Assembly (NCBI GenBank): GCA_015832175.1
Contig: WJXW01000004.1
Location: 1,984,001-2,048,000, forward strand
Origin: Paraphaeosphaeria minitans
Taxonomy: Eukaryota; Ascomycota; Dothideomycetes; Pleosporales; Didymosphaeriaceae
Direction: 5' to 3'
Length of the DNA: 64,000 nt
The notes below the pieces were generated by a model. That model had not been told where the DNA came from. It searched no databases and was given only the letters and a program-made list of their open reading frames with translations. Below are positions 20,691-31,509 of the stretch, piece after piece. Both the position numbers and the translations under genes were made by a program. Within the stretch, counting starts at the first letter, position 1. The number at the start of each line of letters is the position of its first letter.

Positions 20691-22415
20691 ATGGCTGATG
20701 TCGCGACCAGAACATCTCTCTACGACCTCCTCGCCGACGCCCTCCCCAAAGACGCTGCATTCACCTTCTACCACTGCTCCACCCCGCCGACCAAGTCACC
20801 CCCGCTATTTGCTGCCCCGCCGCACGCCAAATCCGAGCGAACCTACTGCGAATCGCACACCCTCGCTGCTTCCATACACCCAGAAGACTCTCCCGACCCA
20901 GCAGCGTCTGATGAGATCCTTGTCCTCGCCATTGAGGTCTTAGTCTACACTACGAAGCACCTCACCACCATATTCGTCTCGAAAGCGGACTCGACAGGCT
21001 ATCTCTCGCTGCTCGGAACGGGCCGTGCGCAGGGTGGATCGCCGCTGAAGGCAATATGCGGGACGTTCGTAGCATGGCTGGCGAAGGAACGGCAAAGAGA
21101 GGGCAGGAGGACCGTGGTGTCACTATTTGCGAGGGCACAAGATCAGTATCTGTTTTCGGCAAGCATAGAGAACAAGGACAAGCATGTTCTCGACGACAAG
21201 GAGCTGGTGCGGTGGTGGTGCAAGGTACTTGACCCGCTCGTGAAGCAGTACAAGGAAGAAGAGGCAGCGAAATCGCTCAGTGAACGGCTGTCTGCGGCAG
21301 AGGGTCCTCTGGCATCTTCTGCAGACTTTACCGCCAAAGGGTACCTGGTGATCCCTGGCTTTGAGCCCTACGACACCCTCCGCTACTACACTCCGCCACC
21401 TGCACCCAATGCCCCGCGCCGTTGGGCTGCTTCACACCCGCTGCTTGAGATTGCGCCTTGTCCAGCCGCACCACCACGCTGTCTGGTTCCGCGTTTCCCC
21501 GATGACCCCAAGGCGCGCTTCCTGGATGAGCTGGACGACGAGCTACATGATCGAGGCACCGATGCCATGACCAAAGAGGGCGGCACCCCTTCTCGAAGCA
21601 ACGGCCAATGGAAAAGCGTCAAGACACTGGATCAGTTCTGGGAATTCATGGCCTTTCGGCAGGAGTGTTCCGCTGGCCGGATAGTGGGGTTCATATGGGT
21701 CGTCATAACCCCGCCGAAGCCTTGCATTCCGGAAGAAGACGAGACCGAGCCATCACAATCACAACTCTCAACATTCTCCCAAGAGACATTGCTTCCTTCA
21801 CCACCGGTCCAGCAAAAAAAGAAAACCCCCCAGAAGTCCAGGCGGCGTAAAATTAACACGGAACAAGGACCCATACCGCTTGTCTTGCCGAAAATCAAGT
21901 CCTCTTCGTCAAACGTATCATCAATGTCGACGGGTTCTACAGGTGCAGCGGCGACGACGGCTCCCGAATTGACTGCATACTACTGGTGGCCTGCGAAGTC
22001 GCGGGGCACGGTGGTGTTTTCTTCGAAGAACTACAATAGAGCGCATGAAGTGCTCCTGCAACAGAACTTCTCCACACGCGCCGCGGCGACTAGGAGTACC
22101 CGGCGATGGAAAGAGGAGGTTGCAGTTCTGGGGCGTATCGACGGGTGGGGCAAGACGGTAGTAGGGCGCAGGCAGCTGGCAAATGCTTCCACTTTAGCAG
22201 CCAACGGCGCACCCGTCACTCTGGTCGCCACGAGGAAGAGAAAGCCGACGGACGGTGGTGTCCCTGAACAAAACTCGCCAGGGCCGGCGATGCTAGGGGC
22301 GGGATTGGTGCGCAAGAAGGCAAAGGTTGAAGCGAGCGTCACGGATGATGTGAAGACGCTGGATGCAGGCCTGGTGCGGAAGAAGCCCAATCAGTCGTCC
22401 ACGAGGAACGTTTGA
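20691..22415 (+). CDS. rtt109: Histone H3-K56 acetyltransferase Rtt109
   Basis: An intronless 574-codon frame. The N-terminal FYHCSTPPTKS, the block ILVLAIEVLVYTTKHLTTIFVSKADSTGY, the LFSASIENKDKHVLDDKELVRWWCKVLDPL stretch, WEFMAFRQECSAGRIVGFIWV and YYWWPAKSRGTVVFSSKNYNRAHEVLL match the Rtt109 (KAT11) fold in order. Rtt109 acts with the chaperones Vps75 and Asf1 to acetylate new histone H3 at Lys56 (and H3 N-terminal lysines) during replication. A low-complexity loop at about residues 345-430 and a basic KRKPT/KKAK tail with likely nuclear signals extend it beyond yeast length, as usual in filamentous fungi. It is divergent from the mL57 gene. Confidence 0.93.
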   Translation: MADVATRTSLYDLLADALPKDAAFTFYHCSTPPTKSPPLFAAPPHAKSERTYCESHTLAASIHPEDSPDPAASDEILVLAIEVLVYTTKHLTTIFVSKADSTGYLSLLGTGRAQGGSPLKAICGTFVAWLAKERQREGRRTVVSLFARAQDQYLFSASIENKDKHVLDDKELVRWWCKVLDPLVKQYKEEEAAKSLSERLSAAEGPLASSADFTAKGYLVIPGFEPYDTLRYYTPPPAPNAPRRWAASHPLLEIAPCPAAPPRCLVPRFPDDPKARFLDELDDELHDRGTDAMTKEGGTPSRSNGQWKSVKTLDQFWEFMAFRQECSAGRIVGFIWVVITPPKPCIPEEDETEPSQSQLSTFSQETLLPSPPVQQKKKTPQKSRRRKINTEQGPIPLVLPKIKSSSSNVSSMSTGSTGAAATTAPELTAYYWWPAKSRGTVVFSSKNYNRAHEVLLQQNFSTRAAATRSTRRWKEEVAVLGRIDGWGKTVVGRRQLANASTLAANGAPVTLVATRKRKPTDGGVPEQNSPGPAMLGAGLVRKKAKVEASVTDDVKTLDAGLVRKKPNQSSTRNV

Positions 22416-22925
22416 GGACCGGAATATTGGTTGATCATTAACTATTATTATAGGGCAGTGTGCAGAAACTGTCGGGCGCCTGGTTTCGTTTCCCTATTTG
22501 TATTACTACGTAGTATCGAGGTCACGGCAGGCCATGAATGATGTATGTGTACGAGACAAGATGAACAAGGTTGGCTGTGGCTACTCATAATTCACCTTGA
22601 AGAATCTACTTTGTGGCGGTCTTGGAACTTGACGTTAAGATCTTGACTTTAAAAACTTGACTTTCAAAACTTGACTTGAGGAATTTACCCCGTCGTAGTC
22701 CTTCTGTTCCACTGCGAAAAACAGGTTCGCTCGTTGCCGACGCTCAGGTTCAAGCAGGCACTGGATGCGTGTGGTGAGAGCCATATCTATCTATCAATCT
22801 ATCGGACCCCTCGGGAGCACAGCCTCTGACAAAAGCGCGGCCACGTCGGCGCTCCTCGCCCCAAATTCACCCAACAACACGCCGCTCCCACCTTCCCCTA
22901 CCCAGGCCCACAACCACCACAGCGC
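22416..22925. other. Intergenic region upstream of the ceramide glucosyltransferase gene
   Basis: About 510 bases between two plus-strand genes: the Rtt109 3' region and the promoter of the next gene. Three near-repeats of the type AACTTGACTT lie at about 22620-22680. No gene is seen. Confidence 0.4.
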
Positions 22926-24611
22926 ATGCGTCGCTCGGCGGTCCACGACGCCGGGGACCATGTCTCCACGGTGCACCACTATGTCGGGCTGGTCTGCCTG
23001 GTATGGTTCGGCATAGTGTGGACCATATGCGCCATCGGCTTCACCCAGCTGTTCCGCTACTACTCGAGGCGCCCACGCCCAGCGACGTGCCTCACGGGCG
23101 CAAACGAACCGGATGTACCGCACGTCACCATCATACGTCCCGTCAAGGGCCTCGAGCCCCGCCTCTACGAGTGCCTTGCGGCCACCTTCCGCCAGACCTA
23201 CCCCGCCACCAAAATACACAATGTGCTCTGCGTGTCTGAGCGGTCCGACCCTGCCATGCCCATACTCGAGAGGCTTCTGAGCGACTTTCCACACGTGGAT
23301 GCGAAGATTGCCGTCGAGGACGAGGATCCCGTCCTGAGCCGGAACAAGCATGCGCTGGGCCCAAACCCCAAGATCAGGAACATGAGCCGCGCGTATCGGG
23401 AGGCCAGGGAGGACAGCATCGTGTGGATACTGGACTGCAACGTCTGGGTCGGCAAGGGCGTGTGCGGGCGCATGGTCGATCTGCTCTGTGGCTACGGCGA
23501 CCACATGAAGAACAAGTTCGTGCACCAGACGCCGCTGACCGTGGACCTGGACTCGCATTCGCTCTCCACCGCCGAACGGGAGCTGCTCCTCGGCGGCGGA
23601 GAGCATGCCATGGACGCCGTGGACATTGCAGCCAGCACGAGCTCCGACCCGCGCAACCACTCGCGCAGCCGCTTCAGGAGACTGCTGCAGCGCGGAGGAG
23701 GCAGGCTGGACGAAGCCTTCCTCTCCAGCGCCCACGCAAAGTTCTACAATGCCATCAACACCGTCTTGGTGGCGCCCTGCGTCATGGGCAAGAGCACCAT
23801 GTTCCGCCGCGCCCACCTCAACCATGTGACCTCCACCCCGCCGTCGTCCTCGATCCCCCGCGACCCCGGCATCGATTTCTTCTCCGACAACATCTGCGAA
23901 GACCACCTCATCGGCGACGCCCTCTGGCGCAAGCCGCAGGCCTTCGAGGAGCGCGGCTACACCCCCGCCCCCGGCGAGACGGTCGAGAAATGGGGCAAGC
24001 ACGCCATGCTCTTCGGTGACTTTTGCTTCCAGCCCATCTCCCACACCTCAGTCGCCGCCTGCATCGACCGGCGTCTGCGCTGGCTGCGTGTGCGCAAGTT
24101 CACCGTCACCGCCGCCACCTTTGTCGAGCCGGGCACCGAATCCATCCTCTGCTCCGTTTACGGTGCCTACGCACTCACCACCCTCCCTTTCTTCGCCGCT
24201 CTGATCCCGCCGACATGGGCGTCCTTTGCGCTGGTGTGGCTCGCCTCGATGTCGCTCTGGTGCCTGGTCGACTACGTACAGTATCTCCTCCTCCACTCCG
24301 CCAAGACGGTCGAGCTGGACGAGCACACGCCGGACTTCATTCTCCCTCAACGCTCTCGAAGGGCATACCACAACGCGCCGTCGCTCGAGCCGCTGCTCGG
24401 CGAAAGGACGCCCCGGGCGCCGAGTCTCCTGGACGGCGCACGCCGCACCTTCCAAGAGTGGTTCGCGGCGTGGCTGGGGCGGGAGGTGTCGGCGCTGCCC
24501 ATCTGGCTGGTCGCCTTCTACGGCGGGGTGACGGTTGAGTGGCGGGGCAGGAAGTTCTGGGTGGGCTTGGACACGCGGGTGCACGAGATCACGGAGGACA
24601 AAAAGGCCTAG
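22926..24611 (+). CDS. Ceramide glucosyltransferase (GT21)
   Basis: An intronless 561-residue frame. One membrane helix lies near the N-terminus (about residues 20-42, GLVCLVWFGIVWTICAIGF), then a GT21 catalytic domain with the ordered motifs TIIRPVKGLEP (D1 region), WILDCNVWV (D2), DNICEDHLIGDALW (D3) and RRLRWLRVRKF ((Q/R)xxRW). Two or three hydrophobic segments at about 395-440 and 500-520 anchor the C-terminal half. The enzyme transfers glucose from UDP-Glc to ceramide at the Golgi/ER, making fungal glucosylceramide. An acidic/basic insert near 235-265 (SRSRFRRLLQRGGGRL) is longer than in animals but typical of fungi. The gene is notably GC-rich. Confidence 0.92.
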   Translation: MRRSAVHDAGDHVSTVHHYVGLVCLVWFGIVWTICAIGFTQLFRYYSRRPRPATCLTGANEPDVPHVTIIRPVKGLEPRLYECLAATFRQTYPATKIHNVLCVSERSDPAMPILERLLSDFPHVDAKIAVEDEDPVLSRNKHALGPNPKIRNMSRAYREAREDSIVWILDCNVWVGKGVCGRMVDLLCGYGDHMKNKFVHQTPLTVDLDSHSLSTAERELLLGGGEHAMDAVDIAASTSSDPRNHSRSRFRRLLQRGGGRLDEAFLSSAHAKFYNAINTVLVAPCVMGKSTMFRRAHLNHVTSTPPSSSIPRDPGIDFFSDNICEDHLIGDALWRKPQAFEERGYTPAPGETVEKWGKHAMLFGDFCFQPISHTSVAACIDRRLRWLRVRKFTVTAATFVEPGTESILCSVYGAYALTTLPFFAALIPPTWASFALVWLASMSLWCLVDYVQYLLLHSAKTVELDEHTPDFILPQRSRRAYHNAPSLEPLLGERTPRAPSLLDGARRTFQEWFAAWLGREVSALPIWLVAFYGGVTVEWRGRKFWVGLDTRVHEITEDKKA

Positions 24612-25271
24612 GGTGATGCGAGAGGGCGGGATCGAGGGGTGGGCATGTGGTTCCGATGCTCGACTTTGAGCGAAACACATTTGCAGGCGCTTGGTAGATG
24701 CTTGTTTCTTCCTTTTCCTGCTCTTGCACATACATGGACGCCATGGGTGCTTCTTTGCGTCGTGGCACGGGTGACCTGCCGACCCGACGATGCATGAAAC
24801 TTTCACTTTTGCATACATATCACCAATACACATCTGCTTCGTCAACCCCGAGACATCGCGTCGCTCGCAAAGAAACGCTGTGGCGTCTCCATTGCATACG
24901 GTCCCAACGCACAGCGATGAAGACCTCGCACAGCTTCTCACCGCGGGTATATAGGGCAAACATACGCTAATCAAGTTCTAGAATCAGGTGTTGCTGTCGT
25001 CGATTCTCGGATAGCCTGTTCTTGCTCACCGTGGACGGTAGACGGTGTAAGATGGTCAGCGCTACAGTAGTCTAGCCTCCTATCTACCCACCTTGCAGAC
25101 CCTAGTCATCCGTTGCTTGAAAAATTCCACGATACTGTCGACATCAGCCCCGTACCCCACCCAGCTACGAGACAAATAAATACCGACCCTTACACCCACA
25201 TTCGCCGAAGATACTTCGTCCCATTGCAGTACCGTCACACGCAGATACCTTTTCAAACTGGAAATAAAGAG
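24612..25271. other. Intergenic region before the metabolic block
   Basis: About 660 bases holding the 3' end of the glucosyltransferase transcript and the promoter of the metallo-beta-lactamase-fold gene. No gene, RNA or repeat is recognised. Confidence 0.4.
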
Positions 25272-26794
25272 ATGGGGACCAAAGGCACAATGGCGGTTAC
25301 GCATAGCCTGAGAGAGGTAGACTCGGTGACGATTCAAGTCCTCGTCGACAACGAACTCGATCCCATCTCCAAGAGCCAGAACCCGGCTGTGGTGGATGCG
25401 ACGAGTTTCCGCCTGAGGGAGCTGCCGGCGGGCGACCGGGGGCCTGCGGCCATGGAGATGCGCATGGAGGACATATGTTGCGGGGTAAGTCGAGTCATGC
25501 CACGCTGTTTCTCTGTTCTCAGTGCATGGGATGGGGGCGAGAGGGCATGTGGATGGAGGGAGGGAGGGTAGGAGAGGTGAGAGAGACGCGGGCGAGAGAA
25601 GGAAGCTGGAGATGAGGGATTCGAGGCCCTTTGCGCGTCTCTACAATGGTTCTGGAACCTACCTACCTACCTAGATCTGGCAGACGCGTCCCCATCCCAT
25701 CTCGCTCTTTGCATACCCACAGCTAACCCTCACACAACCGCAGGCCCACGGCCTCTCCCTCCTCATAACCGCCACCGCGGGCGCCGCTTCCCACACCCTC
25801 CTCTTCGACGCCGGCCCCGAGGAAGACGTCTTCGAGAGGAACGTGGCCCGCTCGCGCGCAGACCTCAGCACCGTCGAGCACGTGCACCTCAGCCACTGGC
25901 ACCGCGACCATTCCGGCGGCCTGCCGCGCGCGCTGCGCATGGTCAACGCGGCGCGCACGCCGGACAGCGCGCTCGGGACGCCGGTCTTGGATGTGCATCC
26001 CGATCGGCCCATCTACCGGGGATTCAACGCAGGCCCGTTTGTGGCGAGTCTGGAGGCGGATCCGACGTTTGCGGAGCTCGAGGGGGCGGGCGCGCGGGTG
26101 GTCAGGGAGAAGGAAACGCACGGCATCTTGGAGGGTGAGGAGGGGCGTTTTCTGCGCTTGGTCCGGCTTCACTGACTCCGCCAGATATGTTTCTCGTCTC
26201 GGGCGAGGTGCCCCGGAACACGGCCTACGAGGTCGGTTTCCCGCGGGGCATGCGGTTCACGGAGGCGGGCGAGTGGGTGCCCGACGAGCTGATCGCGGAC
26301 GAGCGCTTCGTCGTGTGCAATCTCAAAGGTACGTTGTATACCTAACCCCCAGCGTTTCTCTTCACTCATCATATCATGCGTCTGATATGTACCTTGTACC
26401 GCATCCACAACCCACGGCCCCCAGCCTTCACCATCCGCGCCCCCACCCCTCATCGCACCACTAACGCCCCCGCCCCCGCACAGGAAAGGGCCTCGTCGTC
26501 TTCGCAGGCTGCTCGCACCCCGGCATCGTCAACATCTGCACGCACGCCCTTGCCCTCGGCGGCGGCGCGCCCTTGTACGCTGTAATCGGGGGATTCCACC
26601 TCGCCGACGGCGACGCCGCAAAGCTCTCGGCCTCGATCCAGGGCCTGCAGGAGCTGAAGCCGAAGATCCTGATGCCAGGGCACTGCACGGGGTGGAGGTT
26701 CAAGTTCACGATCGAGCAGGAGATGCCCGGGGCGTTGGTGCCGTGTTTCAGTGGGACGAGGTACACGCTTGCGGCGGATGGTGTTGAGGTGTGA
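25272..26794 (+). CDS. Metallo-beta-lactamase-fold hydrolase (MJ0301 / DHPS-like family)
   Basis: CDS join(25272..25484, 25744..26134, 26185..26328, 26484..26794), 352 residues. All three introns have GT-AG ends (259, 50 and 155 nt) and splice to one open frame. The zinc-binding HxHxDH motif is HLSHWHRDHSGGL in exon 2; LFDAGPEE precedes it, and GCSHPGIVN, GGFHLADGD and MPGHCTGW supply later metal ligands. Fungal and archaeal proteins of this shape are annotated as 7,8-dihydropterin-6-methyl-aminobenzene-phosphate synthase-like, but the real substrate is unknown. It lies at the edge of the amino-acid-type block and points toward the isopropylmalate synthase gene (3' ends 136 bp apart). Whether it belongs to the pathway is inference. 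Intron 1 contains an ACCT tetranucleotide run. Confidence 0.85.
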
Positions 26795-26930
26795 GTTGCA
26801 CGCGGGTATGCCATCTGGAGAGGTGGGGGGAGGGGTGTGGATTGGATAGATGCGTGAATGTGTTGTTCGTAAATACATGATGCATGAGCAGGAAAGCATG
26901 GAGATATCTATCTAGGTACCCACAAAGCCA

Positions 26931-28903
26931 TCAGCCGAACTTGTAACACGGCCCCACGGACACAGCTTTTCGGAAGAAAACACCCGTATCCGTGCTCTCA
27001 CTCTGCGTGCCGTGGAACAGCGGCAGTAACCTTAGACTCTGCAGCAGATTCTCGAGTCCCTGGAGTGCATTAGCAACGCCGTCGACGACAGGGAAGGAGT
27101 GTGGTAGTAGATACTCACCAGCACAGCAGAAAGACACGCCAACAGTTCCACCTCGAGCGTCGACCCAACCTTGACGCCCCACGACGTGTGCTTTCCCCGC
27201 TTCAAGTCGCACATCGCAAGCACCATGTCCTGCTCCTGGCCACCCTCGCTCCACCTGCGCCGATACACATCGAACGCAATCTGCAGCCCCGTCCCCACAG
27301 CCAACGCCGCCGACAGAGCCGCCGACACCGACGGCCCCTCCCCCCTCACCTCACGCGCGAGCCCGTTGACGAGAATCGTAGCCCGGACCTCGAACCGCGC
27401 GGAGCCACTCTCCACGGCGCCGCACCCGAGCACCTTCCTCTCGCGCTCGAGCACCCTGTAGTTGCGCAGAAACAGGTCCTGCAGCTCGTCCGGCGAGAGC
27501 ACGCGTTGCACGCGGTCGCTGACGGCTTTGACCACGCCGGAGAATTCCTGCTGCAGAGCCCGCGGCAGCTCCAGGTTTGCGCTGCGCTCCAGCGTCCATG
27601 CCACGCCGCCCTTTCCGCTCTGCGAGTTCACGCGGATCACGCTCTCGTACGTTGCGCCGATGTCCTGCGGATCCAGCGGCAGATACGGGATCTTCCAAAT
27701 GTTCTTCTTGCCTGGTGTGGCGGACGGGCGCTCCCACTGCTTGAAGCCCTTGTTGATGGCGTCCTGGTGGGAGCCGCTGTAGGCCAGGAACACGGAGTCG
27801 CCTGCGTAGGGGGCGCGCGTGTGCACCGGGATGCGCGTGAGTTCCTCGACGGTCTTTCGGATGTCGGGCAGGTCGGAGAAGTCGAGGTTGGGGTCCACGC
27901 CTTGGGTGTAGAGGTTCAGCGCGAGGGTGACGAGGTCGACGTTCCCGGTGCGCTCACCGTTGCCGAAGAGACAGCCTTCCACGCGACGGGCGCCGGCGAG
28001 TTGGCCGAGCTCGGCGGCGGCGACGGCGCACCCACGGTCGTTGTGTGGGTGGAGGGAGACGATGACGGAGTCTTGAGGGAAGGCGCGGCAGAAAATCTCG
28101 ACTTGGTCGGCGAAGGTGTTTGGGGTGCTCATTTCGACGGTGGCGGGGAGGTTCAAGATGATTGGGACTTCTGGGGTGGGGTTCCATGCCTGTCGGACTG
28201 CGTCGCAGAGCTTGATTGCATAGGATGGGTCGGTGTCAGAGAAGGCCTGAAGCCCAATTAGCTGGTGCTTTGTCCTGGATACGTCTGTACTTACTTCGGG
28301 GCTGAACATTAGGTTCCAGGTTGTATCTTGTCGTGTTGGATCATCTTTTGTAATCTCCCGGGTATAGGTCACGCAGTCGACTGCCATATTGAGGATGTCC
28401 TCTTGCGTAAGGCCGAAAATGGTGTCCAAGAAGGAATCACTCGATGCAATGTATAGACTGATGGTTGCCTGCTTTGCTCCCGTCACGCTCTCGACTGTTC
28501 GCTTGATGAACTCTCTTCGACAGGGCGATAGCACTTGCAGCCACACATCATCCGGCACAGCATTCGGCGTCTCGACTAATCGACGGGTGAAGTTGAACTC
28601 AGTATCTGAAGCTCCAGGAAACGCTACGTCGATCTCTTTGAAGCCCATCTTGACAAGAAGATTGAAGTATGTCCACTTCTGCTCAACGGTCATGGGATGG
28701 GCAAGACTTTGGTTGCCGTCGCGAAGATCTGTTGCTAACCATCGTGGAGCCTTTGTGATCTTCTTGGACGGCCATTTCCGGTCTTCGAGGGTAGGTGGTG
28801 AAAAGGACTCGTACTTTTCAGATGATGTGCGTATCCTGTAATTGTTAGCAGGTTCTATCATTGCGAAGAGAAAACTAAATAGATATGCAGCTTACATAGG
28901 CAT
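26931..28903 (-). CDS. 2-isopropylmalate synthase paralogue (LeuA/Leu4 type 2)
   Basis: CDS complement(join(26931..27059, 27119..28246, 28295..28835, 28896..28903)), 601 residues. Exon 1 is only 8 nt (ATGCCTAT); the 60-nt intron after it has GTAAGC, CTAAC and ACAG and gives MPMIRTSS. A 48-nt intron (28247-28294) is in frame without a stop; removing it gives FSPE-AFSDTDP as in the family. The last intron is 59 nt. Motifs are RWLATDLRDGNQSL, HPHNDRG (metal), GCLFGNGERTGNVDL, and GSHQDAI, plus a C-terminal LeuA dimer/regulatory domain at about 440-600. It condenses an alpha-keto acid with acetyl-CoA. Several otherwise strict family positions differ (NQSLAHPM for NQSLPDPM, FPGASDTEFNF for FPSASQTDFDF, LMFSPE for YEFSPE), suggesting a specialised substrate. 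No mitochondrial presequence is apparent. Confidence 0.92.
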
Positions 28904-29407
28904 TGTGAAGGTGTTGCTTAAGGTTGTTCTGATAAGTCAATTATCCTATGCGCATGTTGTCAAAATGGCCCTTCTTCGGACCAACGCCAACTTACATATG
29001 ATTCACATCGTCAGTACAACTGCTCACGGTATGCCGATCGTTACCATAAGACGTACCGAGCCAAGCCGGGCCGCCACATCGGATGGAAGGTACGATCGGA
29101 CCAAAAATTGTGCTGACTCGGTCTCGGTTAGGGCCCGTAAGCGGCAACGATCGCTTTTCGCTGACTTGTTCCGCGCTCGACCTAGGAAAAGATCGCTGTA
29201 CTGCGGCTGCGACACCGACACCGACGGACCGCGAACTTTCTGCACCTTCAACACCGTTCCAACATGGATCTCTATGAGTTTGTGGTCGATTCAAAATGGC
29301 CAGCTGCGCACTGTTATCTCCAGCATCACACAGCATCAACTTGATCAACAGCTCATCAACGCCTTCTTCTCCAACAATTTCCATTCCTCGCACACCCACC
29401 TTTCAAA
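28904..29407. promoter_or_regulatory. Divergent promoter, isopropylmalate synthase / 2OG oxygenase
   Basis: 504 bases between two divergent start codons inside the block, so both genes may be co-regulated from here. I looked for a Leu3-type CCGGNNCCGG palindrome and did not find an exact one. CGG triplets suited to Zn2Cys6 binding occur (e.g. near 29078-29084 and 29202-29226) without an obvious perfect inverted pair. Confidence 0.4.
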
Positions 29408-30481
29408 ATGCCCAAGACTATCCCTGTCCTTGACGCTGCTTGCCTGTCCAACGGCACAGCACAGCAGCGTGCGGAGTTCAGCGCAAAGTTCCTTGAGGCA
29501 CTGACTGAGTTTGGCTTCTGCAAGCTGGTCAACCACAGCGTGCCTCTGCCAGCAGTAGAAGACACCTTCAGCAAGATCAAGAGCTTCTTCAAGCTTCCCT
29601 TCTCCGAGAAGAAGGATATCATCAACGACCCCAAAAAGGGCCAACAGCGCGGCTGGAGCCCGCCAGGCGAGGAGAAGACTTGGTGGCTGGAGAGCAACAC
29701 TGGCGATGTAGAGTCGCCCAAGTTCAGCGACAACAAGGCAAGTGTCTTAACCTTACGCTCATGGAACCCAGGCTGACATCCACAGGAATCCTTTGATTGT
29801 GGACATCCGAATGACAAGCACTTCCCCAACCGATGGCCCACGCAGGAGGCTCTGCCCGGCTACCAGCAGACCATGGACCAGTTCTTCTTCGACTGCGGCG
29901 ACCTCTGCAGCAACCTCTTGGGGGTTCTCGCTTCGGCCATGGGCCACGAGTCCAAACTCTTCTCCTCGAAGTGCACGCACGAAGCCACCACTATCCGCAT
30001 CAACCACTTCCCGCCTGTGAAGCGCGAGACACTCGAGACAGGCCAGGTCAGCCGCATCTGGCCGCACAACGACTTCGGAATCATCTCACTCGTATTCCCC
30101 GACCGCACTGGCGGATTGGAGTACGAGGACCGCGAGAACCCGGGCAACTTCATTCCGATGCCCTACAATGGCGACGACGAAGTTGTGGTCATCGCATCCG
30201 AGACGATCCAGCGCTGGACCAACGGCAGCGTGCGGGCTGGTCTGCACCGCGTCACCAAGCCTCACGAGATGGACCCCAACGCCGACATGGTTCCGGAAAG
30301 GTGGAGTCTGGTGTACTTCGTGAAGGCCGACCGACACGTCAATGTTGGCCCGCTGAAGGAGTTCGTCACAGGAGAGGAGAAGCCGATGTACGAGGATCTC
30401 ACTGCGCTGGAGTACCAGGCGATGCGGAATGCTGTTCACTACCCAGAGCCCGAGCAGATGGAGGCTGTCGCAGCGTATTGA
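29408..30481 (+). CDS. 2-oxoglutarate/Fe(II)-dependent oxygenase (isopenicillin N synthase-like)
   Basis: CDS join(29408..29737, 29786..30481), 341 residues. The 48-nt intron has a GC-AG donor (AAG|GCAAGT), acceptor CACAG, and is in frame. The N-terminal DIOX_N part has FGFCKLVNHSVP and LPFSEKK. The double-stranded beta-helix carries the iron triad HxD (WPHNDFG, about His204/Asp206) and His264 (GLHRVTKP), with the 2OG-binding RxS as ERWSLVYF (about Arg282/Ser284). Such enzymes hydroxylate, desaturate or cyclise amino-acid-like substrates, with 2-oxoglutarate and oxygen. It is divergent from the isopropylmalate synthase paralogue, so a role in hydroxylating the product of the block is a reasonable inference. 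The exact substrate cannot be read from sequence. Confidence 0.92.
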
Positions 30482-31509
30482 TGCTTGGTGGAATGGGGAA
30501 GACGGTGTTGCGCAGTGTAGGTAGTTGGACTTGCTTGCCTCGGCGCTTTCCTTAAATAGCATAGCTTGTTTTGAGATCAACGTCATCACCTTCACACTCA
30601 CTGGTTCACCCTTCCCACTGCATCTTACTGTGATCCAAACACAAACATTGGCATGCCAATGCATCCCGGATTCCCTCCCGACAGTTTCATCGGTTCACGC
30701 CGGCTCTTAGTGAGGCATGATATTTGCCGACGCCGCTGGGATTCTTCTTTATAGAAACCTCACAAGCGATTCGTCACTCGACTCGCAAGTTTCCCTTCCG
30801 CATGATGATGACTTATTCTTCCAACTTGAGTCGAGGAACGATACCGCTGGCGGAGCGCAGGAGGCTTGGAGTCTCCACGTTACCCTCAGGGTCTCAATAA
30901 CACTCAGCAAACCAGCCGCACCTCCAAGCCCCTGGAGGACAGGAACAGCTATACCAAAGGGGCGATAGGCTTAAGATTACATAGCAGTACTCGAACGAAG
31001 ACTGGTTGGAACACGCAGATGAATGAAGCAGGGGAGAATGGCGGTAGGACCGTACCGTGAACGGTGAGAGCATAAACTGCCGCGGGACGACGAGAGCTCA
31101 ACTCGGGAGATAATTATGTGACTCCTGCTACTAGTTAACTTCTAGTGTTATGCAATTGCTGCTACCTAATATCCTGTCCTGGCTATAGAGCTTACGCTTG
31201 GGCAGACTCCGTCCACAGAGCAATCCCATTGCATACCACAAAAGCTCGATGATGCCAAGTACTCAATTACCCGAAGTGCGGAACTCGTCGTAGAATCTGC
31301 TTCTTCGTATGGCTGGTCGACGCTCAAGTTTTCATCATCAACAGGGAAAACTGTGAAGCCAAGAGTCACGGCTGGCAGTATACGTTGGTGGACGTCGAGC
31401 AATAGAACTGTGAAGTCTATACCAACAGCGTGAGCTGAAGTAGTCTGTTTGAACGACATGAGCCATCGCCCCCTGAAAGCTCGCTACTACAGGATAGTAC
31501 CAGAATGAT
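30482..31509. other. Intergenic region between convergent genes
   Basis: About 1.03 kb between the 3' ends of the oxygenase and the MFS carrier. A minus-strand frame at 31166-31459 (97 codons, with DFTVLLLDVHQRILPAVTLGF) looks somewhat protein-like but matches no family I know and has no visible upstream exon. I do not call it a gene. Confidence 0.4.

Noticed and set aside
22794..24044. 416-codon open frame antisense to the ceramide glucosyltransferase
   Set aside because: Sense frame has all GT21 motifs; the antisense frame is open because of high GC content at third positions. The same applies to other long antisense frames such as 27101-28261 (opposite the isopropylmalate synthase) and 24048-24974.
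28904..29407. Leu3-type CCGGNNCCGG site in the divergent promoter
   Set aside because: No exact match found by eye; isolated CGG triplets are too common to call.
31166..31459. 97-codon minus-strand ORF between the oxygenase and the MFS gene
   Set aside because: Protein-like wording but no homologue recognised, no splice partners and no start with upstream signals.
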